Source: Eutypella sp. D-1
Taxonomy: Eukaryota; Ascomycota; Sordariomycetes; Xylariales; Diatrypaceae
Length of the DNA: 64,000 nucleotides
Direction of reading: 5' to 3'
NCBI GenBank assembly: GCA_023313575.1
Contig: JAJTTP010000001.1
Location: 2,356,001 to 2,420,000 of the forward strand
How positions within the stretch are numbered: position 1 is the stretch's first letter; the number at the start of each line of letters is the position of its first letter. The notes beneath the pieces are model-generated. The model worked only from the letters and a program-made list of their open reading frames with translations. It searched no databases and had not been told where the DNA came from. Shown one piece after another: positions 1 to 10,077 of this stretch. The position numbers were made by a program, and so were the translations under genes.

Positions 1-2512
1 CGTAGCTCAGAATCCTGAGGTCGTAGTAGTGGAGCATAAGCCGGTACCGCTTCGGCCTCGCCGCGCCCTCCTCCGCCTGGAAGAGAGGCGAGACCGCTAC
101 TCCCAGAAGCGGGCATATTGGACGCAGGCCCTTGTCCTCCTCCGATTTCGTCGGTAGAATGGTCTCCACCTTGAAGCCGCGCTTAAGGCTGCTGTACTCC
201 GTCTTCGGCCGGGTCAGGGTCACGAGCGCTACCCGCCCGCACATGGACCCCGCCACCACCAGCGACAGCTCCGGTACATGCAGAAGATTGCTGAGCCGCT
301 CATGCGACCAACCTATTCTCGGGAGAACCGCCTGCGCCGGCCGTTCCTGGAGCGTCGCGTTTGCAAACATGACACCGACCCCTCCTTCCTCGAAACTCCG
401 GAGCTCAATGTCCATCTCGTATGTGCGCAATATACTACTTCCGTCGGGGAGGACCGTTTTGGGCCTTCGTTGCCGTTGCTCACGGGGCTCTCTAGGCAGC
501 TTTCCGACGGCAACTTTACAGCTAGCGTGTTGTTGGGTGTACGGCAACATAACAGGTCCATCCAATTCCTGTGTGCCTCCAGTAGAAAGCCTGGGTCGTA
601 AGGTGGCCTCCGGGCGACCGAACCAATTTTGCCGTTCTGCGGGGTCAGGATCCGCAGGATTAGACATGAAGCGCCACGACTGCCCTGACCTCTTCCATGG
701 ATGTTCTAGCGAGTTGTCTTTGATGAAGCGCCGCCCTTCGCTGATATCAATCCACTGACCGATCCGCTCGTTGGTGATGTATATTGTACGGCTGTCTGGC
801 AAACCGAACGATTCATCGAAGTCGGTGGTAGGCAGGAAACTGCTCTCTGGTAAAATAAGAACACCCCAGCCTCGAGGCCTGAATTCCCATTTAGCACTGA
901 TGAAAGATGAAGATTTCCCCGGGGGGGGGGGTGGGAGAGGGTTGATATGCTCACTTTGAGTTATGAGGACGAAAAAAACGCCGGAGAACTGCTTGGTTCT
1001 GGTTTTGATGTATCTGCCCTATTCTAATATGAGGGCATTCTTCATCGAATCTCCAAATGTCCATCAGCCATAGATTTCCGTTAACGTCCGTAGCGGCAAC
1101 TTTGTCCGCTTCGCCATTGGCATTATTGGTGAATGCCACATTCGGTATATTGCCACCCATTGGCCCAGCTGTGAAATACACGAGGTAAGTAATGATTCCA
1201 ATCTAGTGAGGACTGGAATATATATCACAAGGGCCAGCGATGCTCGAGGCCACTTACTTTCTAGGACGATCCGCCAATTCGCATCGCGTTGCCTCACCAG
1301 GGACTCCATGGCGGCTGCCTTTGCAGCACGCTCACCTTTAGGCAGAGTTGCCCAGGAGCTTCCAGATGGATTAATGATATTACCCTGATGGTCCTTCACC
1401 AAGTTTCTGAAAAGTTCAACGGGATCTGCGTTGGGAATGTGGTAGTATGGTATACCGGCCAGGGCGAATATGAAGACGGCGACGTTGTGGTTGTTGGTCC
1501 CGACAGCGATGAGGCGAGACTTCTTGTGGATTGCAAGCCCCCAAGCAGACTTGCCAACATTTTCGTGGAAGAAGGGCTCGACGGGCTTCATGGTCCTGCT
1601 GCCTTCTTCGCGCTCCCGCTGAACCAGTGCGTCCTCTATACTCTTAGTGTAATATGCGATGACGTCGCCATCATCGAAAGCAAGCAGAACGATCTCTTCG
1701 GCACCAAGATCGCCAACTATGAGGTGATTAACTTGATGGGGGAAGTCCGGATCAATACCGCCACCGACCCGATAACTCATAGAACTGGCTCGGGGCTTTA
1801 AAAGAAGGTCCGGGAAAGCAGGTAAAGCGTTGGTGACACAACTGCGAGTTCTCGAAACGTGGATTTGGTTCTTGTATGCGACGAAGTAGAGATTGTAGAC
1901 CTGGGAAAGGGCTGTCACATTAAGCCTCCATCTAGAAATCTGTGGTAAGGAGAATGCACCCAAGTCTACTGCGCCGCCGCCCGCTGTCGTCTCAGTATTG
2001 TCATTCTCGTTTATGTTTTCCTCTTCCTCATCGTCGTCGTCATCGTCGTCATCATCGTCATCGCTCATGTCTACGTCGTTAAATATCTCGATGGCTTCCT
2101 CCTCGTCGAAGAATTGAACGGTGTCCTGAAGGAGCCCAGGCGCGGTACCCAATCCGGTTTGGACGTTGATGTTGACATTGGTGTCATCGGAATCAGTATC
2201 GGAGCCGTGTACAGAGGCGTTGTCGCTACCCCAATCGCTCGGTGGACGTGCATTAAAGGTGTCTTCGAAGGGGATGGTAATCGACCTTGGAACAAGATGC
2301 TGCCAAGTTTCATTTATATCATTAGCATTTGGATTTGGATTGCTCGGATCGCTTGGATCATGATGGGATCATGATGGGAAGTGTAGCTAGCTGGTGGTAG
2401 TAGAGAGGATAATCCGGGATCCGGGATCTCCTGAAGTCCTTACCCTCTTCCGGCCACTCTCGTGATGACACTTGCTCACTCGAAGATGGTTGCCGCCTTC
2501 CATGATCTCCAT
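1..2512 (-). CDS. CRT10-like protein, 3' end beyond the window
   Basis: Resembles the CRT10 family, known in yeast for control of ribonucleotide reductase genes and as an Rtt101/Mms1 ubiquitin-ligase partner. Proposed exons on the minus strand are 2444-2512, 1258-2299, 955-1168 and <1-896. The introns at 1169-1257 (GTAAGT donor, CACAG acceptor) and 897-954 keep the frame. Visible family signatures include NHLIVGDLG, EIVLLAFDDGDVIAYY, GNLWLMDIW and RGWGVLILPESSF, in the expected order. An acidic Asp/Glu run starting MSDDDD lies near the N-terminus. About 740 residues are visible and the frame is still open at base 1. The first exon (ATG at 2512, 23 codons, intron 2300-2443 with a GCTAATG branch point) is inferred; the frame downstream of 2299 has no early ATG before the acidic run, so an upstream exon is needed. 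Family assignment is fairly sure, the start is not. Confidence 0.82.
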
Positions 2513-2589
2513 CTCCAGATCCGACGTACGTAAGTTAATCTATCATCCGTGCTACACGGGGGCGTCGTAGGAACAGCGATAGTGGTAGT

Positions 2590-2616
2590 GATGATGATGA
2601 TGATGATGATGATGAT
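2590..2616. repeat. (GAT)9 microsatellite
   Basis: Nine uninterrupted GAT units directly upstream of the proposed first exon of the CRT10-like gene. Confidence 0.95.
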
Positions 2617-2763
2617 GGTGATAGCGCGATGTCGTGTGATGAGTTGTCGTTAGACGTTCACGGATCTCCTGGGTTTTCTTACAGGGGAATATGTTGGTGT
2701 TGCTAGGTAAGTGGATGGCCAAGTTGTTGTAGGTTATAGGTTGTGAGGTTACGGGTTGTCAGG

Positions 2764-2802
2764 TTGTAATGTTGTAATGTTGTAATGTTGTAATGTTGTA
2801 AG
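2764..2802. repeat. TTGTAATG tandem minisatellite
   Basis: Four perfect copies of TTGTAATG followed by a partial fifth unit. The preceding 60 bases carry degenerate copies (GTTGTGAGGTTAC, GGTTGTCAGG), so the array looks expanded from an older GTTGT-rich stretch. Confidence 0.95.
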
Positions 2803-4020
2803 TTGGAAGTTCGGCTGGTTAGGTCACTTCTAGGTTATGATTACATGCCTAACTACACACCTAGATACTTACTCAGGTACCTAATGTTCATTGCGGTAGG
2901 GGGCACTTAGGGGTTAGATACTACCTAAATACACTCAGTACGCCTTGGAGGTGGTGGGGCTGACATTTTTACTTCAAGTTAACCTTAGGTACACACACTT
3001 TAACTTGCACCTTACATGTACACCTGGGCATGCTGTGGCCGTGGAGGGGTCGGTCGGTCGCATTTTCGCTGGCTTTCGTCACTGTTATGTTATCCCTGCT
3101 GGTGTAAAGTATGCCGTAATTATTAAATGTCTTATCGATAAAGCTACCCTGGCTGTCCGGCTGCCTGAAGCTCTATTCTATACACTACGTACTGCCCAGT
3201 AGGCTATGTCAGGTCCCCGGCCTTATGTAGACCTAAGTAGGATACCTACTTAGGTACCTACGTTCGTATCATTTATTTACGCAGGTATGATTCCGTAAAC
3301 AGTAATGATCGATTGCTCTGTAGGCTCCCAAAATAGCTTTGACGTTCTGTACTAAGTAAACATTATCCAATATCTCAACGATTTCCGAACAAAGATACAC
3401 AATCAGGCATGGCAATGTGACCACCTAGCCTGGCTTTTAAGGTGCTTAGAAAACCCTAACGAATCCTCACGAATCCTCACGAATTTCCTATGCGAACTCA
3501 TTCCCTCCACCCCACCAATATATCATGAAGACGGTCTCACTTTACGATCCTAGACAAGTCACATATCATAGAAGATCACATAAGATGGACTGCTTCAAGC
3601 AGTAATTGTATTGATGTTTAATAATAGCAATAAATACTAGCCCAGCTAATATCAGACAGTATAAGGAGACCGTAATAATTTTCTTGGGGGTTATGTTGCC
3701 ATATCTGGTGTTTTCTAAAAGGGTGAGGGAATCGCCAGTCTAAAATCCATCCGTCATAGTATCCATAAGAACAAAAAAAATAGTGCAGGAATAAGGGGTG
3801 GTGTTATTGAAAAAAAGGAGTTCGTGACCCAATCGGGAAATAGCGATATGAAGAGGCGTCGAAAGAAGGACGCCCAAAAGAGAGGCAAAAGGTCCAGTGT
3901 CGTAAGTATCAACATGAGAAGAGAACCAGCGAGCCTGATCCATCGCCTAGGCGAAGACTTGAGCTCACCTAGCTACTCCCTTCCCGAGGGGAGGAGGGGA
4001 GGTGGGTGAGGTTATAGTAT

Positions 4021-5454
4021 TCACTTCATGCGCTTCGCCTTGCGGTCAGAGCCCTGGCTGCTCCTCTTCGCGCCGGCAGCGGAGCCCGAGCCGGAGTCCT
4101 GCAGCCGGTCGAGCACGGAGCGCAACTTGGTGACGTAGGAGGCCGGGGCGCCGTGCAGGAGGATGCGATCCTCGACGGCGGCGAGGCGGTCGGCCCAGGG
4201 CGCGAGCGTGGCGCGCGAGAACTGGTTGAGCACGCGGATGCCGAAGTCCCGGTCGCGGTCGCCCATGAGGCAGAAGTACAGGTCGCGCTGGTCACGTGGT
4301 AGCGAGGAGCTACCACTGGGGCGCCCGGCCCGCTCCACCACGCCCTCGAGCGTGTACACCACCGTCCGCGCCGCCGCCGCCTGCTCCCACGGCTCCAGAG
4401 GCTCCCGTGCGTGCTGCACCCCCGCGTAGATCTGGTCAAGCACTAGCGCTAGGTGCGCCGCACACCACTCCACGTCCTTGGGCCGCCCCGATGCGCTCGA
4501 AGCCCTCGCCTGCGAAGGGTCTTCCGTGTACGCGTCGAGGCCCGCTAGGGCGGCCGCCGCGCGCTGCTCGAGCCGCCGGAACCGGTTGTGCACCGGCTCG
4601 TCGGCCGGCATCGAGGAGAGGAAGTAGGAGAAGAACTCGTCGTTGCGCAGGAGCATACGGAAGATCGTCGCCTCGAGGTCCCGCCTCATAATGACGCCGC
4701 CACCCTCGCTCTCCTCCTCTTCCATGGTATCGGCATCGCGATGTATGAGATCTGGGCGGTACTGCTCTACAGGCGTCCCGTTTAGGGAGGCGAGTATCTC
4801 ACGGGTCTCCTGGACTCGACGGGGACTTGGCCCATCCCTAGGGTTGCAGTGAAGGCTGTCGGCTAGCACGTCCATGTGGAAGTCGGAGATCCGCTCGAAG
4901 GGGTTGCCGAGTTCCGCCGCGTGCCCGGCCTTCGTCATCGTGAGGGGCCTGTCTTCATCCGTGAGCATCTCCCGGGCTAGCTGGTCGAAGAGCCACACGA
5001 GGTGGCGGCAGGGCTTGGTATTCCTCCCCGCCTCCTCCCCCGCTGAGTCGCACTCGCACGTGCATGTGGGCACCACGTAGGGGCTACCCTCCGCACCCGT
5101 CTGGATATCGTACGTTGATAATTCCGCGACCTGGAAGACGACGTGCTGGTCACGCGGTGCGTAGACTCTTAATGTCATCTGCGGGTAGTTGAATGCATCG
5201 ACTACATTATCGCGAGCCCTCTCGTCCAGATCACTCAGCGAGTACGTAAGCTTTGACGGGGAGACAATGACGTCAGGAACATCTTCCTCGTCCTCGTCGT
5301 AACTCGAGTCTGCTTCCGGATCTGGGACGACTTCGATGTCTTGTTCTGGGGCTTGCTGCTGTCTTAAACCCCGGCTTTGAAGCCGGGTGATAGGAGGCAT
5401 TCTGTCGAGGGAAAGCTGGCTCAACCTCTCAGTTGGGGAAGGAGAAGAAGACAT
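4021..5454 (-). CDS. SWIM-type zinc-finger protein
   Basis: A single uninterrupted exon of 477 codons ending in TGA at 4021-4023. The first in-frame ATG is at 5454; the region above it is pyrimidine-rich and looks like leader. Residues 131-151 form a CxC-x15-CxH signature (CTC ... CRH), the SWIM zinc-finger pattern, followed by an HLVWLFDQL helix. SWIM domains bind zinc and take part in DNA or protein contacts. The N-terminus (about 1-70) is Ser/Pro-rich and then acidic. Residues 210-450 are mostly helical with no domain I recognise. The C-terminus is Ser- and Lys/Arg-rich and could be a nuclear localisation signal (GSDRKAKRMK). GC content is visibly higher than in the flanks, typical of a real fungal exon. 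Specific function unknown; similar uncharacterised SWIM proteins are common in ascomycetes. Confidence 0.85.
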   Translation of the reverse strand: MSSSPSPTERLSQLSLDRMPPITRLQSRGLRQQQAPEQDIEVVPDPEADSSYDEDEEDVPDVIVSPSKLTYSLSDLDERARDNVVDAFNYPQMTLRVYAPRDQHVVFQVAELSTYDIQTGAEGSPYVVPTCTCECDSAGEEAGRNTKPCRHLVWLFDQLAREMLTDEDRPLTMTKAGHAAELGNPFERISDFHMDVLADSLHCNPRDGPSPRRVQETREILASLNGTPVEQYRPDLIHRDADTMEEEESEGGGVIMRRDLEATIFRMLLRNDEFFSYFLSSMPADEPVHNRFRRLEQRAAAALAGLDAYTEDPSQARASSASGRPKDVEWCAAHLALVLDQIYAGVQHAREPLEPWEQAAAARTVVYTLEGVVERAGRPSGSSSLPRDQRDLYFCLMGDRDRDFGIRVLNQFSRATLAPWADRLAAVEDRILLHGAPASYVTKLRSVLDRLQDSGSGSAAGAKRSSQGSDRKAKRMK

Positions 5455-8346
5455 TGGGGTCGAAAGAGAAAAAAGCGAGTGAGGTTTAATGAAGAGAGAG
5501 GATACCAAGAGCGATGAGGCAGGTTTCAGCTTGCAGGATGTTTCATCTATTATATATACTCACTACGTAGCCGGTGGGGTAGGGGTTAATCAGAATAGGA
5601 GTCATTCCCGTATATCTGAACATAGTGAGAAGCGGCCCGATGGGGCCACCTCTTGGTCAGCGTTGGTGCACCTCACATCGCTCATCCCTTCTGTAGACTG
5701 CACTGCTTTTTGCATTGCCCGTTTCCACATGTGTAGTCGCAGTAGTCCGGGGAGGAACCACTAGGGTTGTTTCCTTCTCCCGTTGACCGCGGGATCGTGT
5801 GCCCACACGGTATTCTCGCACACCAATGCCGAGAAAGGTAAAGGGGAGTGAGGCAGTTCAAGTTGATCAAGTCATTAGTGGCAGGGAGGGCTACCCGATC
5901 GCTTCGGGGTTAAGATGCAAAGTCGTAGATCGTGCCCCTGCCTGCCATGTTGCAGAGGATTACCAACGGCACATAACGGACGCTCGAATTGGACCGTGAG
6001 AGGTTACGATGCAATCTGGGATGGGGGTTGAAGTCCATGATGACTGCATGCAGGGGGGTTGCTGCCCCGGTTTCGGTTAGCAGTGAATAAATTCATTAAT
6101 ACGTTGTCCATCTGAAGTCGCAGTCCGGCTCCAGAATGCAGTTAAAAGAGGCCACCGGCAACTACAGAGCAGAACAAGGGTGCTGATTGGTGAGTATAAG
6201 CGGGCGAGCGAACCATAACCGTGCCCATTAAGCGCGGTATGGCAGGGGAGCCAACCATCTACACCTGAATTTTCTGCCTCGTCGCGGCTTGGGACGGTGG
6301 GAGGGCAGGCATACGGAGAGTATATAAGGGCTGCTCGGCCGCCGTTCTGCGACCGTTACTCATCCCGACCCCATCTTGTGCTGGCTAATTGCGTCTTCTG
6401 GCTGGATTTTGGGCCGCGAAGCCTCAAACTTGGCCTTCACTACGCGACCGCGTGGGCCGATTTATGGGCCGGCCGCGACCCGTTTTGCCGACCCAAGGCT
6501 TTTTTTGTGTCTTCCATTTTTTTTCGTTCATTGCTTCTTCCCACCACCACTTCAATGGTAGAAAATTTTCGGGAAACAGGGAACCAGCTATTCTCGAAAA
6601 CGCCTAACGACTACCCTCCCCCTAAATGCGCTTTGGCACAATAGAGACACACAAGAGCCTTCCCTTCGGACCTCACATTGTCTCATTATCAAGTGACTTG
6701 TGGATCTAGCCGAATTGGGACACACTGGCCAGGGCGATCCAGTCCCTCGGGTCGTCCATGGAGATGTGGATGACTCCTTGGAGGATAGTGCATCGGCTCG
6801 AGCGAAGATTCTGATGATGGAACATGCCATCGACACCACGACTTGCAAAATCGCCGCCCTTCGAGCAGGCCCTTCAAGCATTTAGTCGTCCCTGTTAATG
6901 GAAGCACTGCCGCATGGCTCGTTGGTATTTCGTGGGTACTCGAGAGCAGGGTCGGGCATCAATGAAGATTGCCCACAACCTCCGTCTACGAGAATTTGCC
7001 CTATTTCCAGTCTGATTGGAGGAACAGGTGATGTACCATCAACTCACTGCTTCTAGCAGACTGGCACCAGTGGCCTTTTGGTGTCCTCCTTATTTAGTGA
7101 AATCCTCGAGGTGCTGCGCCGCTCCTGAGGTAGCCCATTCCAAACGTATACCATTCCACTCACTACATAGGGTTATAGCAGTGCGAGCTTTGTTTCACGC
7201 CGGCATATCCTCTACTCGACAAATCAGCTCCAGGGTAACCCCAAACTCAGCCTTGATGGGCACTTCCAGCAGGCTGGAAGGGTCTGCAGGGGTTGCTTAA
7301 GGGGTTCTCCCTGCAATAGCAATCGATCGGTGGCGTTTCCGCTTCTGCTCAATGCCACAGAAAAGCTCTCCAGACCGGCCATCGGTGTTATGAATCATGC
7401 CTAGGCTTCTACCTCCTGAGCATCTCTCCGTACACGGGAGAATCCATCTACCGTAGAGATCGCTTTGTTGGCTCGCTAGGTAGACTTCAGGGAGATGTCT
7501 GCATTTGTAATGTGCGGCTTCTTCCTGGTGATATGAGTCTGATCTGGCCACGATCTGGCCACGAAGGGTGATAACCCCAAGTACATTGCCTGTGAAAGAG
7601 AACTTGTGGGTGAAATAAAATCCCGGTGACTCTAATGAAAACCGCAGCTCGATATCCAACCTCCCCCCCCCCTCTTTGATCTATGAGTTGCGGGAATTGT
7701 TGGCTGATAGCGAGGGCAGGCCTAGTGCGGATGCAGCTTGGGTCGTGGCACCTAATATCTGATTTCAATTTCATGTGGCTGAACTGGAAGGCATGAAGGG
7801 TGGCTGCTTTAAGAACTACGAGATTAGACAGCTCCCATCTACGCAGAGGTCGCATGTCCTGGAATCTGCGCAGACTTCACATCTCTCCCACATGGCGCAA
7901 GGTGTTTTCATACCAGTCGAGAGTATGTTAAGTTCAAGTAGGTAAGCAAGGTGATCATGCTCCGGCCCCTCCAGAGGGATGTGCATTCTAGTCTGATCGT
8001 CCAGGTTAGGTGTATTGGTCAGCCTGCAGAAACGGTATGACTCGTTGCCTGTAACTGATCCTTCAGCAGGCTTACGAGACAGGTTTATGTTATGAGTAAC
8101 ATGCACGCACCACTTTGCCTCACAGATTAATTGGCCTGGCGTAGGTCGGGTCTATTCTAGTTGTATCACTCACTCCTCCGCCCCCTCCCCCCCATGATCT
8201 AACCACATGAAAGTATTCCCAACCCCCACGACGCATTCCTACGCACCCATCGTAGAAAACGCCGAAGCTAGAGGGAAGGTATCAACTCTGAATGATATAA
8301 CACGCTCAAGTCCCAACCCTAGCATGACGCGTGTGTCCTCACCATC
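5455..8346. other. Intergenic region with possible gene remnants
   Basis: Contains the promoter of the SWIM gene (a TATATATA-like run at 5550-5558) and the 3' flank of the kinase-like gene. Short open frames occur on both strands around 6300-6900, with no domain I recognise and no consistent splice structure. The stretch 7000-8106 is listed separately as a possible decayed gene. Confidence 0.5.
7000..8106 (-). pseudogene. Possible decayed gene, minus strand
   Basis: Several protein-like open stretches follow one another on the minus strand in different frames: 8106-7816 (ends Cys-rich, WERCEVCADSR), 7855-7487 and 7659-7297. After these, 7296-7000 can be read with several stops. Overlapping same-strand frames suggest either a spliced gene I cannot resolve or a gene broken by frameshifts and stops. 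A run of eight or more C at 7665-7673 sits at one of the frame changes. No ATG-started, splice-consistent model could be built and no family was recognised, so this is a weak call. Confidence 0.25.
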
Positions 8347-10077
8347 CTATGAGATTGTCGCTTGGTACGCTTGAAGGGCAGCGATGACTTCCTTCAAATT
8401 TGGCCGATCATAATGGTTCTCATTCCACGTGCCCCTTTTCATCTCCGAGTCCCTGAGATCTAGGTAGCGTTCGGCAACCTCCAGCTCCGCTAACCAGAAC
8501 TGCCTCGCGGCATCCTTGACATCCTCCTCCTGCTGTCCGGTAGCGCTTTCGTTGCATAACACAAGCCTACTGCGCAGCCTCGCGATTACTGAGGCTAGGT
8601 TCCCCCTTCTTCCGCGCGTGCATCGATCGATCAGGTCCCTTATTGCATTCGGTGTCCTCTCGTATTCGGGGAACTCCAGGTGGGACTCCCAGCGGTATGA
8701 CTGCCACACGGCCGCTTTCTGTGGTCCGCTAACGCCTTCGAAAATACACCACATGATTCTGCCCAGCATATAGACCTCAGCTGCCTCCTGCTCGGTCGGA
8801 GTCAAGGCTATCCACGATACCGCAAACCCGTGTTCAGGGTTTGTGTAAAGCTCCCCCTCGAGAGTATCGTAGTTCGGTACCAGGTGCTTCAGTCTTTCCC
8901 GATACTTTTCTCTGACGGTGTTCGGCATGGCCGTTTCGACAACCAATAGCCGCATGTATTCGATTACGTTGATCTCAGGCGCCGCAAATTCACACCACAC
9001 GCCTCTTTGTTCGAAATCAACCATGACCACATCCGATGTAGCCGAGAGAACGACGTTGTCTAGGCGGAGATCGGGATAGTATGTCTTACATGTACTCCTC
9101 AGATGCTCAAGACCCTCTGCAATCTGCAAGGACCATGTTATCTGGTCAGAGAGATGGAGTTGACCGTGAATGCGTAGCGGCGGAATGATGTCTCGGAGGC
9201 TACCCTTGGGATGGTAAATCGTAGTGAAGCCAACGACTGACTGTTTGGCCCCAAACTGGCCTCTCTTCCTAACGAGGTGGATAGGCCGGGCAATGATGTT
9301 GTGGTGCGGTTTTATTGAGCAAAGCGTCTTCAGCTCGTGGTAGAGGTATTTCAAACCACTGACCAGAGCCTTGAATATGAACAACTTTCCCCCGATACGG
9401 ACGAGACAGACGCTGTCGTGCAGGATCTTCACCACCTCGAGATCATAAAGGTCAATCACCTCGGGAAAGACGAAGTCCGGGCCCCAAAGCTCCTTTAATC
9501 CAGGGATATCAAGCATTCTGTGCTCAAGATTATGATTAAGACCAACACTGACCCGAATCTTGGAGACATCGAGAGAGAGGTTGTCGAATATTAATCGCGA
9601 TCCAAACGGAATGTCCTTGTAGAACTTCTCGAAGTCCTTCGGGCTAGAATAGCTGGCCTCAGTCCATCTATTCAACGTCCTGATAATGTGTCGGGTGATG
9701 GCAAGATTGGCTAGCCTCTCCGCGTCCTTCGTGTGGAATGCTGTCGGCAGCTCGAGTTGCCGTCTCAGCTCTGCAGGCTGCCGGTCCTGTAGCAATACAT
9801 CCAGACGGACCGGGGGTGGATTCGGGAGAAAGATGGGAACGACGAAGTACTGCGTTCCCCCGCTACCACAGCCATCAACTCGCCAGAGTGACCTGCGCGG
9901 GAAGTCCAAGCTATCTACACGGTTTTTCAGGTTCAATAACGAGGTTTCCCAAGTGTCTGGGATGCTCTGTTCCTGGCCATTTGAGGTGTCGTCCGGCGCT
10001 TCGGATGACGGAGAGACCTGATCGAAGGCCGCGGTGGGATGGACCACTTCTCTTATAGCTTTACCAGAGAGGTCCAT
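8347..10077 (-). CDS. Protein-kinase-like protein with altered catalytic motifs
   Basis: Single exon, 576 residues from the first ATG at 10077; an in-frame TAG lies just upstream. Residues about 205-500 resemble a eukaryotic protein kinase fold. FIFKA supplies a VAIK-like lysine (K236). YHELKTL supplies a helix-C glutamate (E248). YPDLRLDN stands where HRDLxxxN is expected (D336, N341). VDFE replaces DFG (D354), and AAPE (366-368) matches the APE motif. No clear glycine-rich loop is visible. The lysine, both aspartates and the Asn are kept, so activity is possible, but the HRD His/Arg and the DFG glycine are changed. The N-terminal 200 residues match no domain I know. Such divergent kinases are frequent in accessory parts of filamentous fungal genomes. 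Substrate and pathway unknown. Confidence 0.8.
   Translation of the reverse strand: MDLSGKAIREVVHPTAAFDQVSPSSEAPDDTSNGQEQSIPDTWETSLLNLKNRVDSLDFPRRSLWRVDGCGSGGTQYFVVPIFLPNPPPVRLDVLLQDRQPAELRRQLELPTAFHTKDAERLANLAITRHIIRTLNRWTEASYSSPKDFEKFYKDIPFGSRLIFDNLSLDVSKIRVSVGLNHNLEHRMLDIPGLKELWGPDFVFPEVIDLYDLEVVKILHDSVCLVRIGGKLFIFKALVSGLKYLYHELKTLCSIKPHHNIIARPIHLVRKRGQFGAKQSVVGFTTIYHPKGSLRDIIPPLRIHGQLHLSDQITWSLQIAEGLEHLRSTCKTYYPDLRLDNVVLSATSDVVMVDFEQRGVWCEFAAPEINVIEYMRLLVVETAMPNTVREKYRERLKHLVPNYDTLEGELYTNPEHGFAVSWIALTPTEQEAAEVYMLGRIMWCIFEGVSGPQKAAVWQSYRWESHLEFPEYERTPNAIRDLIDRCTRGRRGNLASVIARLRSRLVLCNESATGQQEEDVKDAARQFWLAELEVAERYLDLRDSEMKRGTWNENHYDRPNLKEVIAALQAYQATIS

Larger units (their letters stand above)
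2513..4020. other. Intergenic region, CRT10-like to SWIM gene
   Basis: No supportable gene. It lies upstream of the CRT10-like gene and downstream of the SWIM gene, so it should hold the CRT10-like promoter and the SWIM 3' end. It contains a GAT microsatellite, an 8-bp minisatellite, a cluster of TAGGTA/ACCTA motifs around 3218-3265, and a short duplication (CGAATCCTCA twice) near 3470-3490. Confidence 0.6.

Noticed and set aside
132..758. A 208-codon plus-strand frame
   Set aside because: It is antisense to the well-supported CRT10-like coding region.
4026..4691. Several long frames on both strands inside the SWIM gene
   Set aside because: They are high-GC shadows of the real exon, rich in Arg/Ala/Ser and without domains.
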